Assembly: GCA_028554795.2 (NCBI GenBank) | Contig: CM068827.1 | Coordinates: 141,695,251-141,759,250 of the forward strand | DNA length: 64,000 nucleotides | From: Sinohyriopsis cumingii | Taxonomy: Eukaryota; Mollusca; Bivalvia; Unionida; Unionidae | Reading direction: 5' to 3' | Part shown: positions 37,798 to 49,155 of the stretch, piece after piece | How the letters are laid out: each line of letters opens with the position of its first letter | Position numbering within the stretch: position 1 is the first letter of the stretch | The notes under the pieces: generated by a model | Databases searched by the model: none | The model's input: the letters and a program-made list of their open reading frames with translations, nothing else | Told to the model about the DNA's origin: nothing | Position numbers and translations under genes: made by a program

Positions 37798-39735
37798 GTA
37801 TATATGGGGCTAGTTTCATCTACATTATTTACTCATGTATACTGTATACTAGAGGTGCTCTGTAATACTGTTATACTGGTTTACTGCTGAATTATTTTCT
37901 TGCGTATATACCAAGGTACTTCAGTAGTTTCCATCAGTAAGGAATTATGGAAATTTCCCAAGTGATCTTGTTACGAATTTATTTATATTATAAGCATGTT
38001 TTGATTTTTTGTTGAAAAAATAATTCCAAAAATGTATTAATTTTTAAAAATAGTTTTGTGGGCCACAAATTAATTTTGAATATTACAAATGTAATTACAT
38101 TTATGGACCTTTTCATCAGAAACAAACATTCCAGGTCCTTTTCCCAGAAAGTTTACTTGTTGGTCCATAAAGTATTTTGCAATGTACCATGGAATGTATC
38201 ATGGAATGTTCAGAAATATTGTATTGCAAAATTATTTTGTTGAACCTAGCTCTACTGTATGTATACCCTGTTGCAAACAGCAAAATGCACAGGTAGGTTG
38301 GCTTCTACACAGTTCATAGGAAATCCTAGCTAGAGCAAACATTGTAAACCATAATCTAGATTTTTCTTGAGTAGAATTGGGTCTGCCCTGTTAGTTTTTG
38401 GGCACATTATTCTACAGATGAATTGGGTCTGCCTTGTTGGCTTTTGGGCACATTATTCTACAGATGAATTGGGTCTGCCTTGTTGGCTTTTGGACATTTG
38501 TAAATGCTGCATCATTTTATTTAAGAGGAATTTCATATTCATCCAAGAGAATACCATGCTGGGTGATAAGTCTACTGTGATTATTTCAAAATTTGGGCAA
38601 ATATTTGCAAACCTTCTTTTTGTCTGAATATAAGCCCAGCCCATCATTTTAGTAAAGTTTTTAGACTGATCCCCAGTGGTCTTATCCTCTGACAGAGAAA
38701 TATTGTAAAAAGTCCTTATTGCAGTCACTGGTGTTTTTTTGCCCAACCATGTGATTGCTAAAGGGATCATATTTCTTTGCTGCTGTCCATACATACATAC
38801 ATAAGTATATCCATCCCAAGTCCATTTTAGCACAAAAATGTATGGATTTAGAATTTTATACCTTTTATCAAGATCATGAGCAGATAATCTGATTAGATTT
38901 CAGGACTAAGCAAATCCCATAACCCAGTGTCCTAGTCCAGGACAGGTGCTTTGTTTTCTTCATATTTTAAAAATGTTTGGTTGAGTGACTCATTTTTTAA
39001 GATTTTCATGCCATAATAACTATCTGCCTTTATCTGGGCATTTACACCCTCTGGGCACACTTAATGCTTGAGTTTACCCCACTGCATATATTTCTTTACA
39101 TCCTGTATCACACCTACCAGTGGTCATTGATAACTGTTCCATGTGTGCACATTCTGTTACCACTTAATTGCATATTGGACTAAGCAACCAAATTGACAAT
39201 CAGAACACATGAAACAAAACAAAGCAGATATGAATAAGTTGCAGTGTTTTAAACGGCTTCACTGTGTTGTATTTACTTAATCCAGATCCTCATGAAACAA
39301 GCACCCTTTGATTTGAATCCTGCAGGTCAATCCAAATGGAAGGCACTTTACTGACATTAGTGTCAGCCCCATTATGAAGTGATTAAATGGTAGAGATGGT
39401 TCTTTAATTTTTATTTTATCATATACAGAGATTTAACTTTCACTTATGATTTGAAGCAAAACAATTAGTGAATTATGCTGCCTCTGTTCTTATATAAAAG
39501 ACAAAATGTATGCAGATATAGACTAAACATATGTTATGATCACTTTGAAGTAGTTGTCAAGCAGGGTGATATGTGGATAAAATGAGTTCATTTAATTATT
39601 TTCAAAAGAAAGTTGATAAGGAAGATTCAGAGAAGGAAATTTCATGTGGATGTTAAGGGGTAGAATGGAAGACTACCACCAAGTGTAAGTTAACCATTTG
39701 TCCAAAGAGATATAAGACAGACTCAGTGGCACTGC
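37798..39735. other. intronic DNA with a 47-bp triple repeat
   Basis: At about 38372-38490 'gaattgggtctgccttgttg' plus 'gcttttgggcacattattct' occurs three times with about a 47-bp period. The rest shows nothing recognisable. Confidence 0.6.
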
Positions 39736-40062
39736 TCTGGTGGCCTGGTGCTTAGAGCATCCATCTCAGAAGCGGGAGGTTGTGGGTTTGATCCCTGGCT
39801 GAGTCATACCAAAGACTTATAAAAATGGTTCTAACAGCTGCCTTGCTTGGCACTCAGCATTAAGAGGTTAGTGTTAGGACTGGTCGGCCTGGTGTCAGGA
39901 TAATGTGACTGGGTGTGACATCATGCTACATGTCTGCGGCATGATGCCCCAGTACTGGATATCACTATAAATTACCACACTGCAGACATCATAGCAATAT
40001 GACTGAAATTTTTTTAAAGCTACATTAAAAATCCTAATGACACACACACACACACACACACA
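39736..40062 (+). mobile_element. SINE family II, full-length copy
   Basis: The tRNA-like head has an A-box-like 'tggcctggtgcttagagc' and the B box GGTTTGATCCC near 39785. The family body follows ('cagcattaagaggttagtgt', 'gcggcatgatgccccagt') and it ends in (CA)n at 40039-40062. Related copies: 24064-24273 (truncated) and 46780-47172 (minus). No clear target duplication. Confidence 0.75.
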
Positions 40063-41289
40063 AAGACTTAGTGGCAGCAAATCATGTCAGAACTGACACT
40101 ACTGAGAGAAAATCAAACTTTTAGTTGCATTGGGTTGATAGTTATTCCTGGCTTAAATGATTGGATGTTTTGCACTTATTGTCAAATTCAGGATAGAACC
40201 AGTCAAATCTAATAACAGTTCGTGACCACACAAGGCCTAGCCATACCCATGAAACTAGCCAGCATGTGCTGAAAATCCCCAATCACTAGGACAGGCCCTT
40301 TCAAAACTAAATGAGATTGACCTGAAATAAATGAGTGCTGTCTTTAGCACCGTCTGCAGCCTAAGCCCATAAGGGAAACCTACTTTCTGGTATAGAAATC
40401 ATGTTTACACTCCAGGAGAAGAACAGTGTTGAAAATTCAGGTCAAGAGACTATTCTGTCAATTGATCAATTCTTGAGAAAATATTTAGAGAAGGTCTGAA
40501 TTCTAGTAAATTCCTTTCCATTCTTGCTGATGGAAGTTCTAATACCAGTGTATCTGAGCAAGAAGTAGTGCATACAAGATGCCTGGACAGAAGAAAACTG
40601 AAAACCTCTGACTTAAATATATAAAGTTTTAAAAAATGAAATTGCTTTAAGAAATAAATGGTGTACATTATCTATCTTGTTTGTTCTTTCTATGACTAGA
40701 AGCACCCACATCTCATCAATTCTTGATGAGTGATTTAAATTTTGGAACAAGTATAAAGGTAGATGGGTTGAGTAGATAATCTGAAACCACTAGTCCTGGA
40801 CAAGAGGATGAAAAATAAGCCGTTCACCCTTGATTTTCAGGTCATTACATAAATTGGTATTGATATAATAATATTTGGACTTTACGGAAACCTTTGTTAG
40901 CATGATTCAGCAAAAATCGTATAAGGCAGACAAAAAAAATTTGGTATTTGTATTTGTGTTTATCTTGTGATGACCTGATTAGATTTTGAGGTTGTTACAC
41001 AAGTTATCAATTTTTTCACATTTTTGAACCATTAGAAAAACCTTGTAACCAAAATGAAGCAATCATGCAATTTTCAGTAATGTAAAGAATGTAAGAAGAT
41101 ATTTTTAAACTTTTGGTACCATTTAAGAAAAAAACAGTTGTGAGCACACCTTAGAAAAAATCATGTGAGGCAGACAAGTAAAATTTGGTATGCATGCTTC
41201 TTTGCATAAATAGATGACCTGAACAGAATTGCAGGCAACAATATCAATTTTCAAAATTATCTATGGTTTTCAATTTTTGGGGACCTATA
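40063..41289. other. intronic DNA with weak long-period repetition
   Basis: Around 40905-40960 and 41150-41200 the strings 'aaaaatcgtataaggcagac' and 'aaaaaatcatgtgaggcaga' plus 'aatttggtat' recur about 240 bp apart. This suggests two diverged copies of an unknown repeat. No genes. Confidence 0.45.
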
Positions 41290-41835
41290 TTGTTTGTAAA
41301 TGGAGCAGGTGTTTTATAAAGACAGATCTAATTTAAATTGAGTTACTGTCCTTACCTCATGATGTGGGTTGTTTTGCAAACACAAGTCTAATTTAAATTG
41401 CATGACTGTCCTTAGCTCATGACGTATGTTGTTTTAGAAATGCAAATCTAATTTAAATTGAGTTGCAGTCCTTAGTTCACATTGTAGGATGTTTTAAAAC
41501 ACAAGTCTGATTTAAACCAAATGAGTGTCTTTAGCTCATGACATGGGTTGTTTTAGAAGCAAATATAATTTAAATTGAGTTACAGTCCTTAGCTCACATT
41601 GTAGGGTGTTTTAAAACACAAGTCTAATTTAAATTGAATGATTGTCCTTAGCTCATGACGTGGGTTGTTTTAGAAATGCAAATCTAATTGAAATCAAGTC
41701 CTTAGCTTACATTGTAGGTTGTTTTAAAACACAAGTCTAATTTAAATTGAATGACTGTCTTTAGTTCATGACATGGGTTGTTTTACAAACAGTCTAATTT
41801 TAATTGAGTGACTGTCCTTACTGATTTATGTGCTT
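41290..41835. repeat. 58-60-bp tandem repeat with alternating halves
   Basis: About nine units of 'caagtctaatttaaattgaa' plus 'tgactgtccttagctcatga' plus a TTGTTTT block. Units with 'catgacgtgggttg' and 'cacattgtagggtg' alternate in the middle, giving a dimer of about 118 bp. Confidence 0.85.
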
Positions 41836-42194
41836 ATAAGTTCATGTCCACAGGAAATAAAATAATGTTCATCACAGACAATATGGTAAATATAAGTTAG
41901 TTATACTCCTCATCAGGAAATAGAATGGGCAGATAATGTTACCCTTTTATATCAGCCCTTTTATTTGTCAGTCATTATCACATAATGTTGGTTGTGTGGC
42001 CGTGCACCTTTATATATTGTTACCCTTTTTTTTTAACCTTTATCTTTGTTTTTCATGCCTTTTGTTTGTATACTTAAATACATTATTGAGTCAAAATTGT
42101 ACTGATTTGGCATCAACCCACATACCTACCTACATACTTACCTACCTACCTACATACAGATACATAGACTGATACATACTTCATTCTTTTTCAG
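41836..42194. other. end of last NAMPT intron
   Basis: It contains a short (TACC)n tract at about 42117-42165, then the acceptor ctttttcag ending at 42194. Confidence 0.6.
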
Positions 42195-42302
42195 GATTTG
42201 TTGATAACTGTGTTTGAAAATGGGAAATTACTTAGAGACTACACATTTGATGAGGTACGCAGCAATGCTGAAATTGATCTTGTGAAGAACAGAATAAAAT
42301 AA
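42195..42302 (+). CDS. NAMPT: NAMPT last exon and stop codon
   Basis: 36 codons including the TAA at 42300-42302. It encodes DLLITVFENGKLLRDYTFDE then VRSNAEIDLVKNRIK, matching the family C-terminus (DLLHTVFKNGK...YSFDEIRxNA). The tail ends a few residues earlier than in vertebrates. All eight exons join in frame to about 376 residues, covering roughly residue 115 to the end. No stop or frameshift was seen, so the gene looks intact here. Confidence 0.96.
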   Translation, partial: DLLITVFENGKLLRDYTFDEVRSNAEIDLVKNRIK

Positions 42303-43019
42303 AATATGTGTCAGATAAAAAGCAATATAGCCAGAGTTTTGATTTTCAAAAATTCCCTGAAAATCACTTACTTTGGTCTCATTTACCTTACATGGCGATG
42401 TTGACACTTAATAATGATTGGAGATTTTTGTAATGGATATTAAATTTTCACTTCACTTAAGATGAATAATTGCATCATCTTCTTTGTCCAGTTTTTGGTA
42501 TGTGTGGACATGTGTAAACTTATGTTGGACAGCTGATAAGGCTTTGATATGAAAGCCATTAAGTGGATGTGCCTCATCATTCAGATTTTGTTACCATATA
42601 GCAGGTTATTTTGACAGTGGAGAAATTTTAATGATTTTGTGATTGTGAGATAAATTATATCAAAATCTAATATCTGCCAAAATTTATATTGCCATGTTTG
42701 CTTCATTTTATTATACGAGAAAATAAAAATGCAGTGGAACAATCTATTTCATTTAATTAGAAGGCTTTTCTTAGTCTCCTATTTCAGCATGGATTTTTTT
42801 AAGTGCACAGTCATTAGTTCTGGTACATAAATTAAATAACAGATAATTGGTTTCATTAATACAATGAATAAAATGTTCTAGGGATTGTGGTAATGTATCT
42901 TCTAGAGATTCTGCCAGATCATCCATTGTTATGGACAGTTTGAAGGTTTGTTTATGTCATGCATTTTGCCTGGTGATTCTGAATATACAGTAGCTTAAGA
43001 AGAGTCCCATAAGAAAGAG
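42303..43019 (+). promoter_or_regulatory. candidate NAMPT 3' UTR and poly(A) signals
   Basis: AATAAA occurs at 42293-42298 and 42298-42303 (on the stop codon, too close to serve), at 42722-42727 and at 42867-42872. The last is followed by a GT-rich stretch (gttctagggattgtggtaatgt), the usual downstream element. Which one is used cannot be told from the sequence. Confidence 0.35.
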
Positions 43020-43780
43020 ATGGTTCTATTCTTAGTTTTTGATCCTAGCCTACCGATCAGAACAACATGATATGATAATAGAAGGGTAGGGAATATTACT
43101 GATTATTTGATCCTTGCCAAACAATCAGATTAATTTGACACAACAATCTCTACCTAGAACCATCTCTACCTAGCCTGGGGGCCCCAAGTGACCGAGTGGT
43201 CTAAAGCGCTCTCCATTACGGATCACTGCCATCTCACCTCTGTCTGCATTGGTTAGAGTCTTGGATTCGGCCAATGTTGGTATGTGAGAAAGCTTGCCAG
43301 TAGCTTCTCATGGGTCAGTGGTTCTTTCCGTGGTCTTCCTGGGTTCTTCCTTCACCATTAATACTGGCCGCCATGTATAGGCTATCGTGTGCTCAAAAAT
43401 GGCATTAAACACAACAACATACCTAGCCAACCAATCAGACTAACTTGATACAACAATCATAGCCAACCAATTAGAATAATTTAAAATGACAACAGAAGGG
43501 TAGAGAGTAGCCAACCAATCAAATTAATTTGACACAACAATCATAGCCAAACAATGAGAATAATTTAAAGTGACGATAGGTGGGTTGGGAGTATTCTTGT
43601 TTGTTTGATCCTTGCCTGTCAATCAGAAAAACTTGATATGACAATAGAAAAGGCAGGAAGTATTATTGTTTGTTTGATCTCAGATAGTCAATCAGAATAA
43701 CTTGAAATGACAGTAGAAAGGATATGGAATATTATTGTTGGTTAGCCAACTAATCAGATTAACTTGACACCATTGTACCA
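43020..43780. repeat. degenerate repeat of about 75-100 bp, SINE inserted
   Basis: Strings 'ttgatccttgccaaacaatc', 'agattaatttgacacaacaa' and 'atgacaatagaagggta' recur in order about seven times (43040, 43110, 43430, 43495, 43560, 43620, 43690). The SINE at 43176-43419 interrupts the array. Confidence 0.65.
43176..43419 (+). mobile_element. tRNA-derived SINE, family I, copy 3
   Basis: Head 'gaccgagtggtctaaagcgc' is followed by an eroded B box (GGTTAGAGTCT), the family body and a short AAC tail. Probable 9-bp target duplication TACCTAGCC at 43167-43175 and 43420-43428. Confidence 0.85.
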
Positions 43781-44274
43781 ATGTTTTATCTAATGGAATG
43801 ACATTTGCATGATTTTGTTCTTGTTTATAATTACCTCATTGAATAGTAAAAAAACACAATCAATTTTAATCCGTTCTCAACATAGTATTGCATAGTTTAG
43901 AATGATTTGGCATGTATTTAAAAGAAGAAAGTTTTGTTATGGGCAAAAAAATACTCATTGTTATCCCTTCTAAAATAAACAAGTCCTTGATGTATCAATT
44001 TTCAGAGATGTAAATTACTTGAGTTTAAAACTACACTGCCTGTTTTAATAATTGTTAAAGAATGTGTAATATAGTCTATTTCAGACTGATTTGTAGAGCA
44101 CATGGTTGTAAATTAGATATGTGCTTCGATCTTGTACAATTTACACAAGTATAATTTCAATCACAGTACGTAAAAGTAACAGAGGTATGCCAACATTCTT
44201 TCAATAGTGCATGTTGCAAATGCAAACAACTTCATTGTAACTCTTTCAGAAGTAAATAATATCTGTAGCATGAC
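43781..44274. other. intergenic DNA, nothing recognised
   Basis: AT-rich, without genes or clear repeats. Confidence 0.5.
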
Positions 44275-44610
44275 CCCATACTTGTTTCTACCATGCGATC
44301 TTGGTCCTGTAAATACTTGTTTCTACCATGTCATCTTTGTTCTGTTGACACTTGTTTCTACCATGCCATCTTGGTCCTGTGGATACTTGTTTGTATCAGA
44401 CCATCTTGGTATTGTAGCAATTTATTTCTACATGCCATCTTGCTCCTGTAGATACTTGTTTCTACCATAACATCTTGGTCTTGTAGATACTTGTTTCTAC
44501 CATAACATCTTGGTCTTGTAAATACTTGTTTCTACTATGCCATCTTGCTCCTGTAGAATACATGTTTCCACCAATCCATTTTGGTCCTGTAGGTACTTGG
44601 TTGCATTGCT
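44275..44610. repeat. 35-bp minisatellite, about 9 copies
   Basis: Units 'atacttgtttctaccatgcc' plus 'atcttggtcctgtag' recur every 34-36 bp with moderate divergence. The 87-aa forward frame over it is a by-product. Confidence 0.9.
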
Positions 44611-45150
44611 ATCCTAGTCCTATTGAAAATTATTTCTATCAAACCATATCCTGTTGATTAATTTATAATATACATGTAACACTTACTGAAGTCTAAGGTA
44701 ACAAAACTGCAATAGATATGATTGCAGCAGTATGCATTTCAACATCTATTAAAGAGGAAGAAATTCTTAATTTTGCCTGACTGTAAGAGTCCTGCTGGTA
44801 TTATGTCTATAACTTTAAGGAATCATCATCTATATCATGCCAAGCTATGAGACAAGCTATTACTTTGCCATTGACAACAGGCAGTCACAGCAAAAGAGTT
44901 AAGATGCTGTGTTACAACATTTACATAATCCAAGGTCCATGCTAAGGGGCATCTCAGGTGAAGTAGTTGTTCCATTGTTTGGTCATTTCACCCACATTTG
45001 CAGAGAAAGCAAAGTTGACTTCAACTTGTTTTGAGGCAATGTCTTTGCACCAGATATCCCCCACCCAAATGATTTTGTATTCTGAGTATGATGGGCAATG
45101 GATATGTCTACTCTTGTTTTGATGGGGTGGAAAAGCCCCTTCATGTAAAG
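44611..45150. other. intergenic DNA, nothing recognised
   Basis: No gene. Minus-strand frames at 44954-45204 overlap each other and have no domain. Confidence 0.5.
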
Positions 45151-45347
45151 CAGGGTTGCACAACCTTTTTCAGCCAAGGGCCAGACTGCATTTTCTGAGA
45201 CCACTTGAGGGCCGCAAACACTAATTTCTTTAATATAATTAATGTTTATAGGCCAGATTTCTGTGTTGTTTTAATTTGCCCAGAGGGTCAGACAGAACAT
45301 GTGCGCAAGCCAGATCTGGCCAACGGGCCACGGGTTGTGCACTCCTG
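45151..45347. mobile_element. hAT-type MITE, 197 bp
   Basis: Termini CAGGGTTGCACAACC and GGGTTGTGCACTCCTG are inverted repeats of the hAT type (CAGGG-N-GCCAACC-like). The interior has 'ttcagccaagggccagactg', common in this class. Flanks ATGTAAAG and ACCTAAAG agree in 6 of 8, as expected for an aged 8-bp target duplication. Confidence 0.8.
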
Positions 45348-46779
45348 ACCTAAAGATTTAGTTAGATGTGGATCCTGGTATTAAACTTAAATGTTTGTAT
45401 ATAATTAGCCAAAAGTTTATACCATTATATGCTGGGATTTTTGTTTCACCTTTAGAATCAGAAAAATGCATGATTATAACACAATTCACAGGTAAGACAC
45501 CATGTTCCACAGACTGTATACATGCAGTAGTCCTTGTCGTTGACAACGAGCAAAAATAAATCATAACACTGCATCTTGTTTTAATGCCATAAGATAAATC
45601 ATGACCGATTGTAAAATAGTGTAGCAAAAAGCATTTCACTTAGTTTTAGTTTACTAAACAAATTAATAAAATTGTAACCAACTTTCACAAGATTATTAAC
45701 ATCTTCAATATGCCAAAAGATTTAAATGTTTATGTGTCTGTTATGTACATTACAAAATTATAAATGCTTTGTTGTTCACCAATTGCTTGCCAGAAAATGC
45801 TGCCTTTGCTTCAGTGCTATAAAATTAGTTATTATTGGACTCCATATTTATGATTATCATTCAAATAGCAGAATTTAGTGTAATATTTAAACTATTACTT
45901 TTTGACAAAATGTTGTGTTAAAGATTGCAAAGCTATAATTGGTTGTAAATAATCCAGTACCAGCATTTTTCTGTTATAAGTATGTATATGAGCTATTTTT
46001 TAGTATAAAAAACAGAAAAACAACATACCTGAATAACTTCAGAAGTTTAATCAGTTTGCAAAATTAGCTATTTGGAAAAGCTAGTCTATGTGAAAAACAA
46101 TGATAACAGATTGGTTTATGTTAAAAATAGAACAAATATTAGTATTAGCTCATATTGTACATACTATGAAAAAGAATAAAGTCATTATACTATAGTACAT
46201 AATAAATTCATAATACTGTAGTCAGGCCCAATCAGTTGGGGGGGGGGGGGAGGAGCATATTGTCTGGGTCTCAACCCCAAAGGTGCCTTGGTTTTTACCA
46301 GTTATATTTAGATCCCTTAAATGCTCTGGATGTATACTTACCAGTAGTTTTCTTTAAATCTTTATATAATAAATTATATTGGCATTCATTTACAAATTTC
46401 AGTATAACCAGGGCGTTAGGGGCCTCAAACGCGCGAGGTGGCTGGGGCCTTTCTAAACCTCAAAAAGATTTTATTATACATAGTAATGTCAACATACTAC
46501 TGTATATAATAAATTCAACATCCTATAGAACATAATAAAGTCAAATTTTTGCATGAAATTAAAGTTTTGACTCATTATTTGCTAACAACTAATTTTGCTT
46601 TTGATATAATGGAAAAATGTTTCTTAAAAAATTTGTTCATATTGTTTCTGTTGATTTCTCAATCCTGAAATGTAAAATACTGTCATTGATTAGATTTGAA
46701 AATCTGACATTGATGCATGTGTTTGGGTTTTTTGTGGGTCTTTTTATGTGTGGATATTTTAACACACCTTTAACAATTT
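45348..46779. other. intergenic DNA with a G run and short repeats
   Basis: A run of 12 G lies near 46239-46250. Around 46165-46215 and 46480-46550 the string 'tacataataaattca' with 'atactgta' recurs, on either side of a roughly 250-bp block (46222-46470) of different composition. That block may be an insertion, but no termini could be defined. Confidence 0.4.
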
Positions 46780-47172
46780 GAACATATTGCTATATTGCTA
46801 CAATGTCCGCACTGTGGCAGTTTATGGTGATGTCTGGCACTGAGGTATCTAGTCCGATAAATCAACCCCACAAATCTGTGTTGATACTGATGGACGATGT
46901 CGTCACCCGAAAATCAGTATCATCACGGGTGAACGGCTGATATATCGACCTATGATGTATCGTGCTGCAGACATGCATCATCATGTTCCACCCAGTCACG
47001 TTATCCTCACACCAGGCAGACCAGACCTAAAACTAACCTCTTAATGCTGATATCCAAGCAAGGCAGCTGCTACTACAATTTTTACAAATCTTTGGTATGA
47101 CTTGGCCATGGTTCTAACCCGCAATCTCCTGCATCCAAGGCAGGCGCTCTAACTACTTAGGCCACCTAGCAG
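46780..47172 (-). mobile_element. SINE family II, minus-strand copy with internal insertion
   Basis: The reverse complement shows a tRNA-like head with A box TGGCCTAAGTAGTTAGAGC, a B-box-like GGGTTAGAACC, and the stem-loop CCTGC-CTTGGAT-GCAGG, whose loop would carry a TGG (Pro-type) anticodon. The family body follows. About 110 bp at 46850-46960 are absent from the other two copies and contain GATACTGAT / ATCAGTATC as an inverted pair. Confidence 0.75.
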
Positions 47173-48333
47173 TCAGAGTAATAAACAAGGTCTTGCGTAA
47201 AAAGTCTATTTAATGTATTTTTGTTATCCGTGATATTCTATTCAACATTACACATTTTTACTTTTTTGTCCAGAACTGATGTATTCATATTTTCTGAAAA
47301 TCCTAAAAAAATAAAAATAAGAAAGATAACTTCAGTTAATTTTTTATTCATTAGTTATTAAATAGCTGCAACAGAATACGGTGTAGTACCACCATGTCGT
47401 CCAATTCTGTGAGTCGGGTAATTCTGCGCATCGATATGTCGTTTCTGTAAACATTGGATCACGTGTTATTTTGGGTCAAAAATCCATTTTGTATCAAGAT
47501 CAGTCGCAATTTAATTAAGAAAAGTGAAATGCATATGAAAATGTGATTTCTAAATGTCAACATGAAGACCCACTCCATGACCTTCTTGAATCTGTAACCC
47601 ACAAAATCCTATTTACTGTGTATCTTTTAGAATCATGCAAAGAAATACATTATTTAAAAGATGGAAATGTTTGCCTTAAAAAAAATCTGCATATTAATCC
47701 AAGTTTCCAATTTTGCAAAATGTTGTCCACACGGACAAAATCATCTGCTACCCAATGTGTCAACTTTCCACGAGAATGGGATTCTCAAGAAATTCCACGG
47801 CATATTGTCTGTTTCTGAATTCTTTAGTAATTTTTTCCCCATAAACAAGACGTTGTAAACACATTACATCCTATTCAATGTTGTTTCTCTTCAATATAAT
47901 AGCTTATTTTATCTAAAATGTTGAACTTTACTAAAAAATTTTTTACATGATCGGTTTAGTTTGCTTAATATCTCTTGCCATTTATTGGCATTGTTAAGTT
48001 GAATTTTGTAAAACTAGCTATAAACCTGACCTAATTACTTGACTGAACTGCTGACATAAAGTCCAAAGTAATGTATATCATTTCTGCAGCCCGATGGATA
48101 AATATTGCATCTTTTCAAAGCTGTGTGCATAATAGGCCAACATCTCGCGAGTCATGAAACACAGGGTGATATCCCATGCGTCCAAAATTAATGTTTAGAA
48201 CAGAATATTCTGATGACAATTACCTTTTTACAAATGGCAAGCATTGCATCAAAAACCTCCATGGCCCTGATTGCGCCCGCTCAATATGCAAGTGAGATCC
48301 TGCTGAATGGAATTCTGTCCTCTCATTAGGTAA
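47173..48333. other. intergenic DNA, nothing recognised
   Basis: AT-rich up to the LINE. The frame at 47543-47818 has no recognisable domain. From about 48180 the sequence may be LINE 5' sequence that is too diverged to read. Confidence 0.4.
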
Positions 48334-48339
48334 AATAAA

Positions 48340-49155
48340 GTGACATCCTGTATTCATAAACTCACAAGAAATAGAACACAAACCACGAAAGTCTATCGTC
48401 TTAAAAATCACAAGGGACAAGAAACAAACAAAGCAGTTATAGAAGTTACCGAGCCAATACCCTCAATAATAAAACTAGGACAGTCAGGTGTGTACCAAAA
48501 GCTGGAAAACTACATAAACGGGTCAAGATTTTGCACCAAATGCCTGCACTGGGGACACTATGCCCTCAGATGTAGATTCAAGCCAAGATGTAAGTACTGC
48601 GGAGGTCCACACAAAGGAGAATGCCACACAACTAAACAAAAATGTGCTAACTGTAAAGAAAACCATTATCCTAGATCGGCAGAATACAGATTTGCAATAA
48701 AAGAGAAACAAATAGTGGACTTAATGAACGAAAAACACCTCACCTACCATTTTGCCAAAAACATTATCTGTAAAAACAACCCCAACACACCAAAATCTAC
48801 CTCTGAAACAATCAATGAGCACCAAAACTCTCAATACAGAATCAGAAGGGAAAACATTATACCACAAAACATACCCTCGAATCAGGAAACAAAAGAATCA
48901 AAAACTACAACCCACATTGTAACAAACCAAGACCACCCTGATAACACTCTAGATACAAACAAAACTGTCACCCCAAACATCCCCAAACCTAACACACACC
49001 CCAACACAGAATTAATACAGGAAGTAATGAACCTAACAACAGGAACCCTAATAAAAGATCTCAATAGCATAATGAGAGCCCTCAAAACCATTTTCACCAT
49101 ACTAGCTGATTGGACCACAAGACTAACAGATAAAGACGACGTCAAAAATGGATAG
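48340..49155 (+). pseudogene. LINE ORF1, zinc-knuckle (gag-like) protein, N-terminus missing
   Basis: The frame is open from a TAA at 48331-48333 to TAG at 49153-49155, with no ATG before the zinc knuckles. Knuckles: CTKCLHWGHYALRC (CX2CX4HX4C), CKYCGGPHKGEC (shorter), and a third, CANCKENHYPRSAEY, whose last Cys is lost. A basic, Asn/Thr/Pro-rich tail follows, then a hydrophobic C-terminal helix. Such proteins bind the element's RNA. It overlaps ORF2 by 8 bases. Confidence 0.8.

Noticed and set aside
44954..45204. Minus-strand ORFs as genes
   Set aside because: Two overlapping frames of about 70 aa without domains, partly covering the hAT-type MITE.
46222..46470. A discrete transposon between repeated flanks
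   Set aside because: Composition changes and flanking strings recur, but no inverted ends or target duplication could be set.
47543..47858. Two overlapping forward ORFs
   Set aside because: Short, no recognisable domain, no splice or start context to support them.
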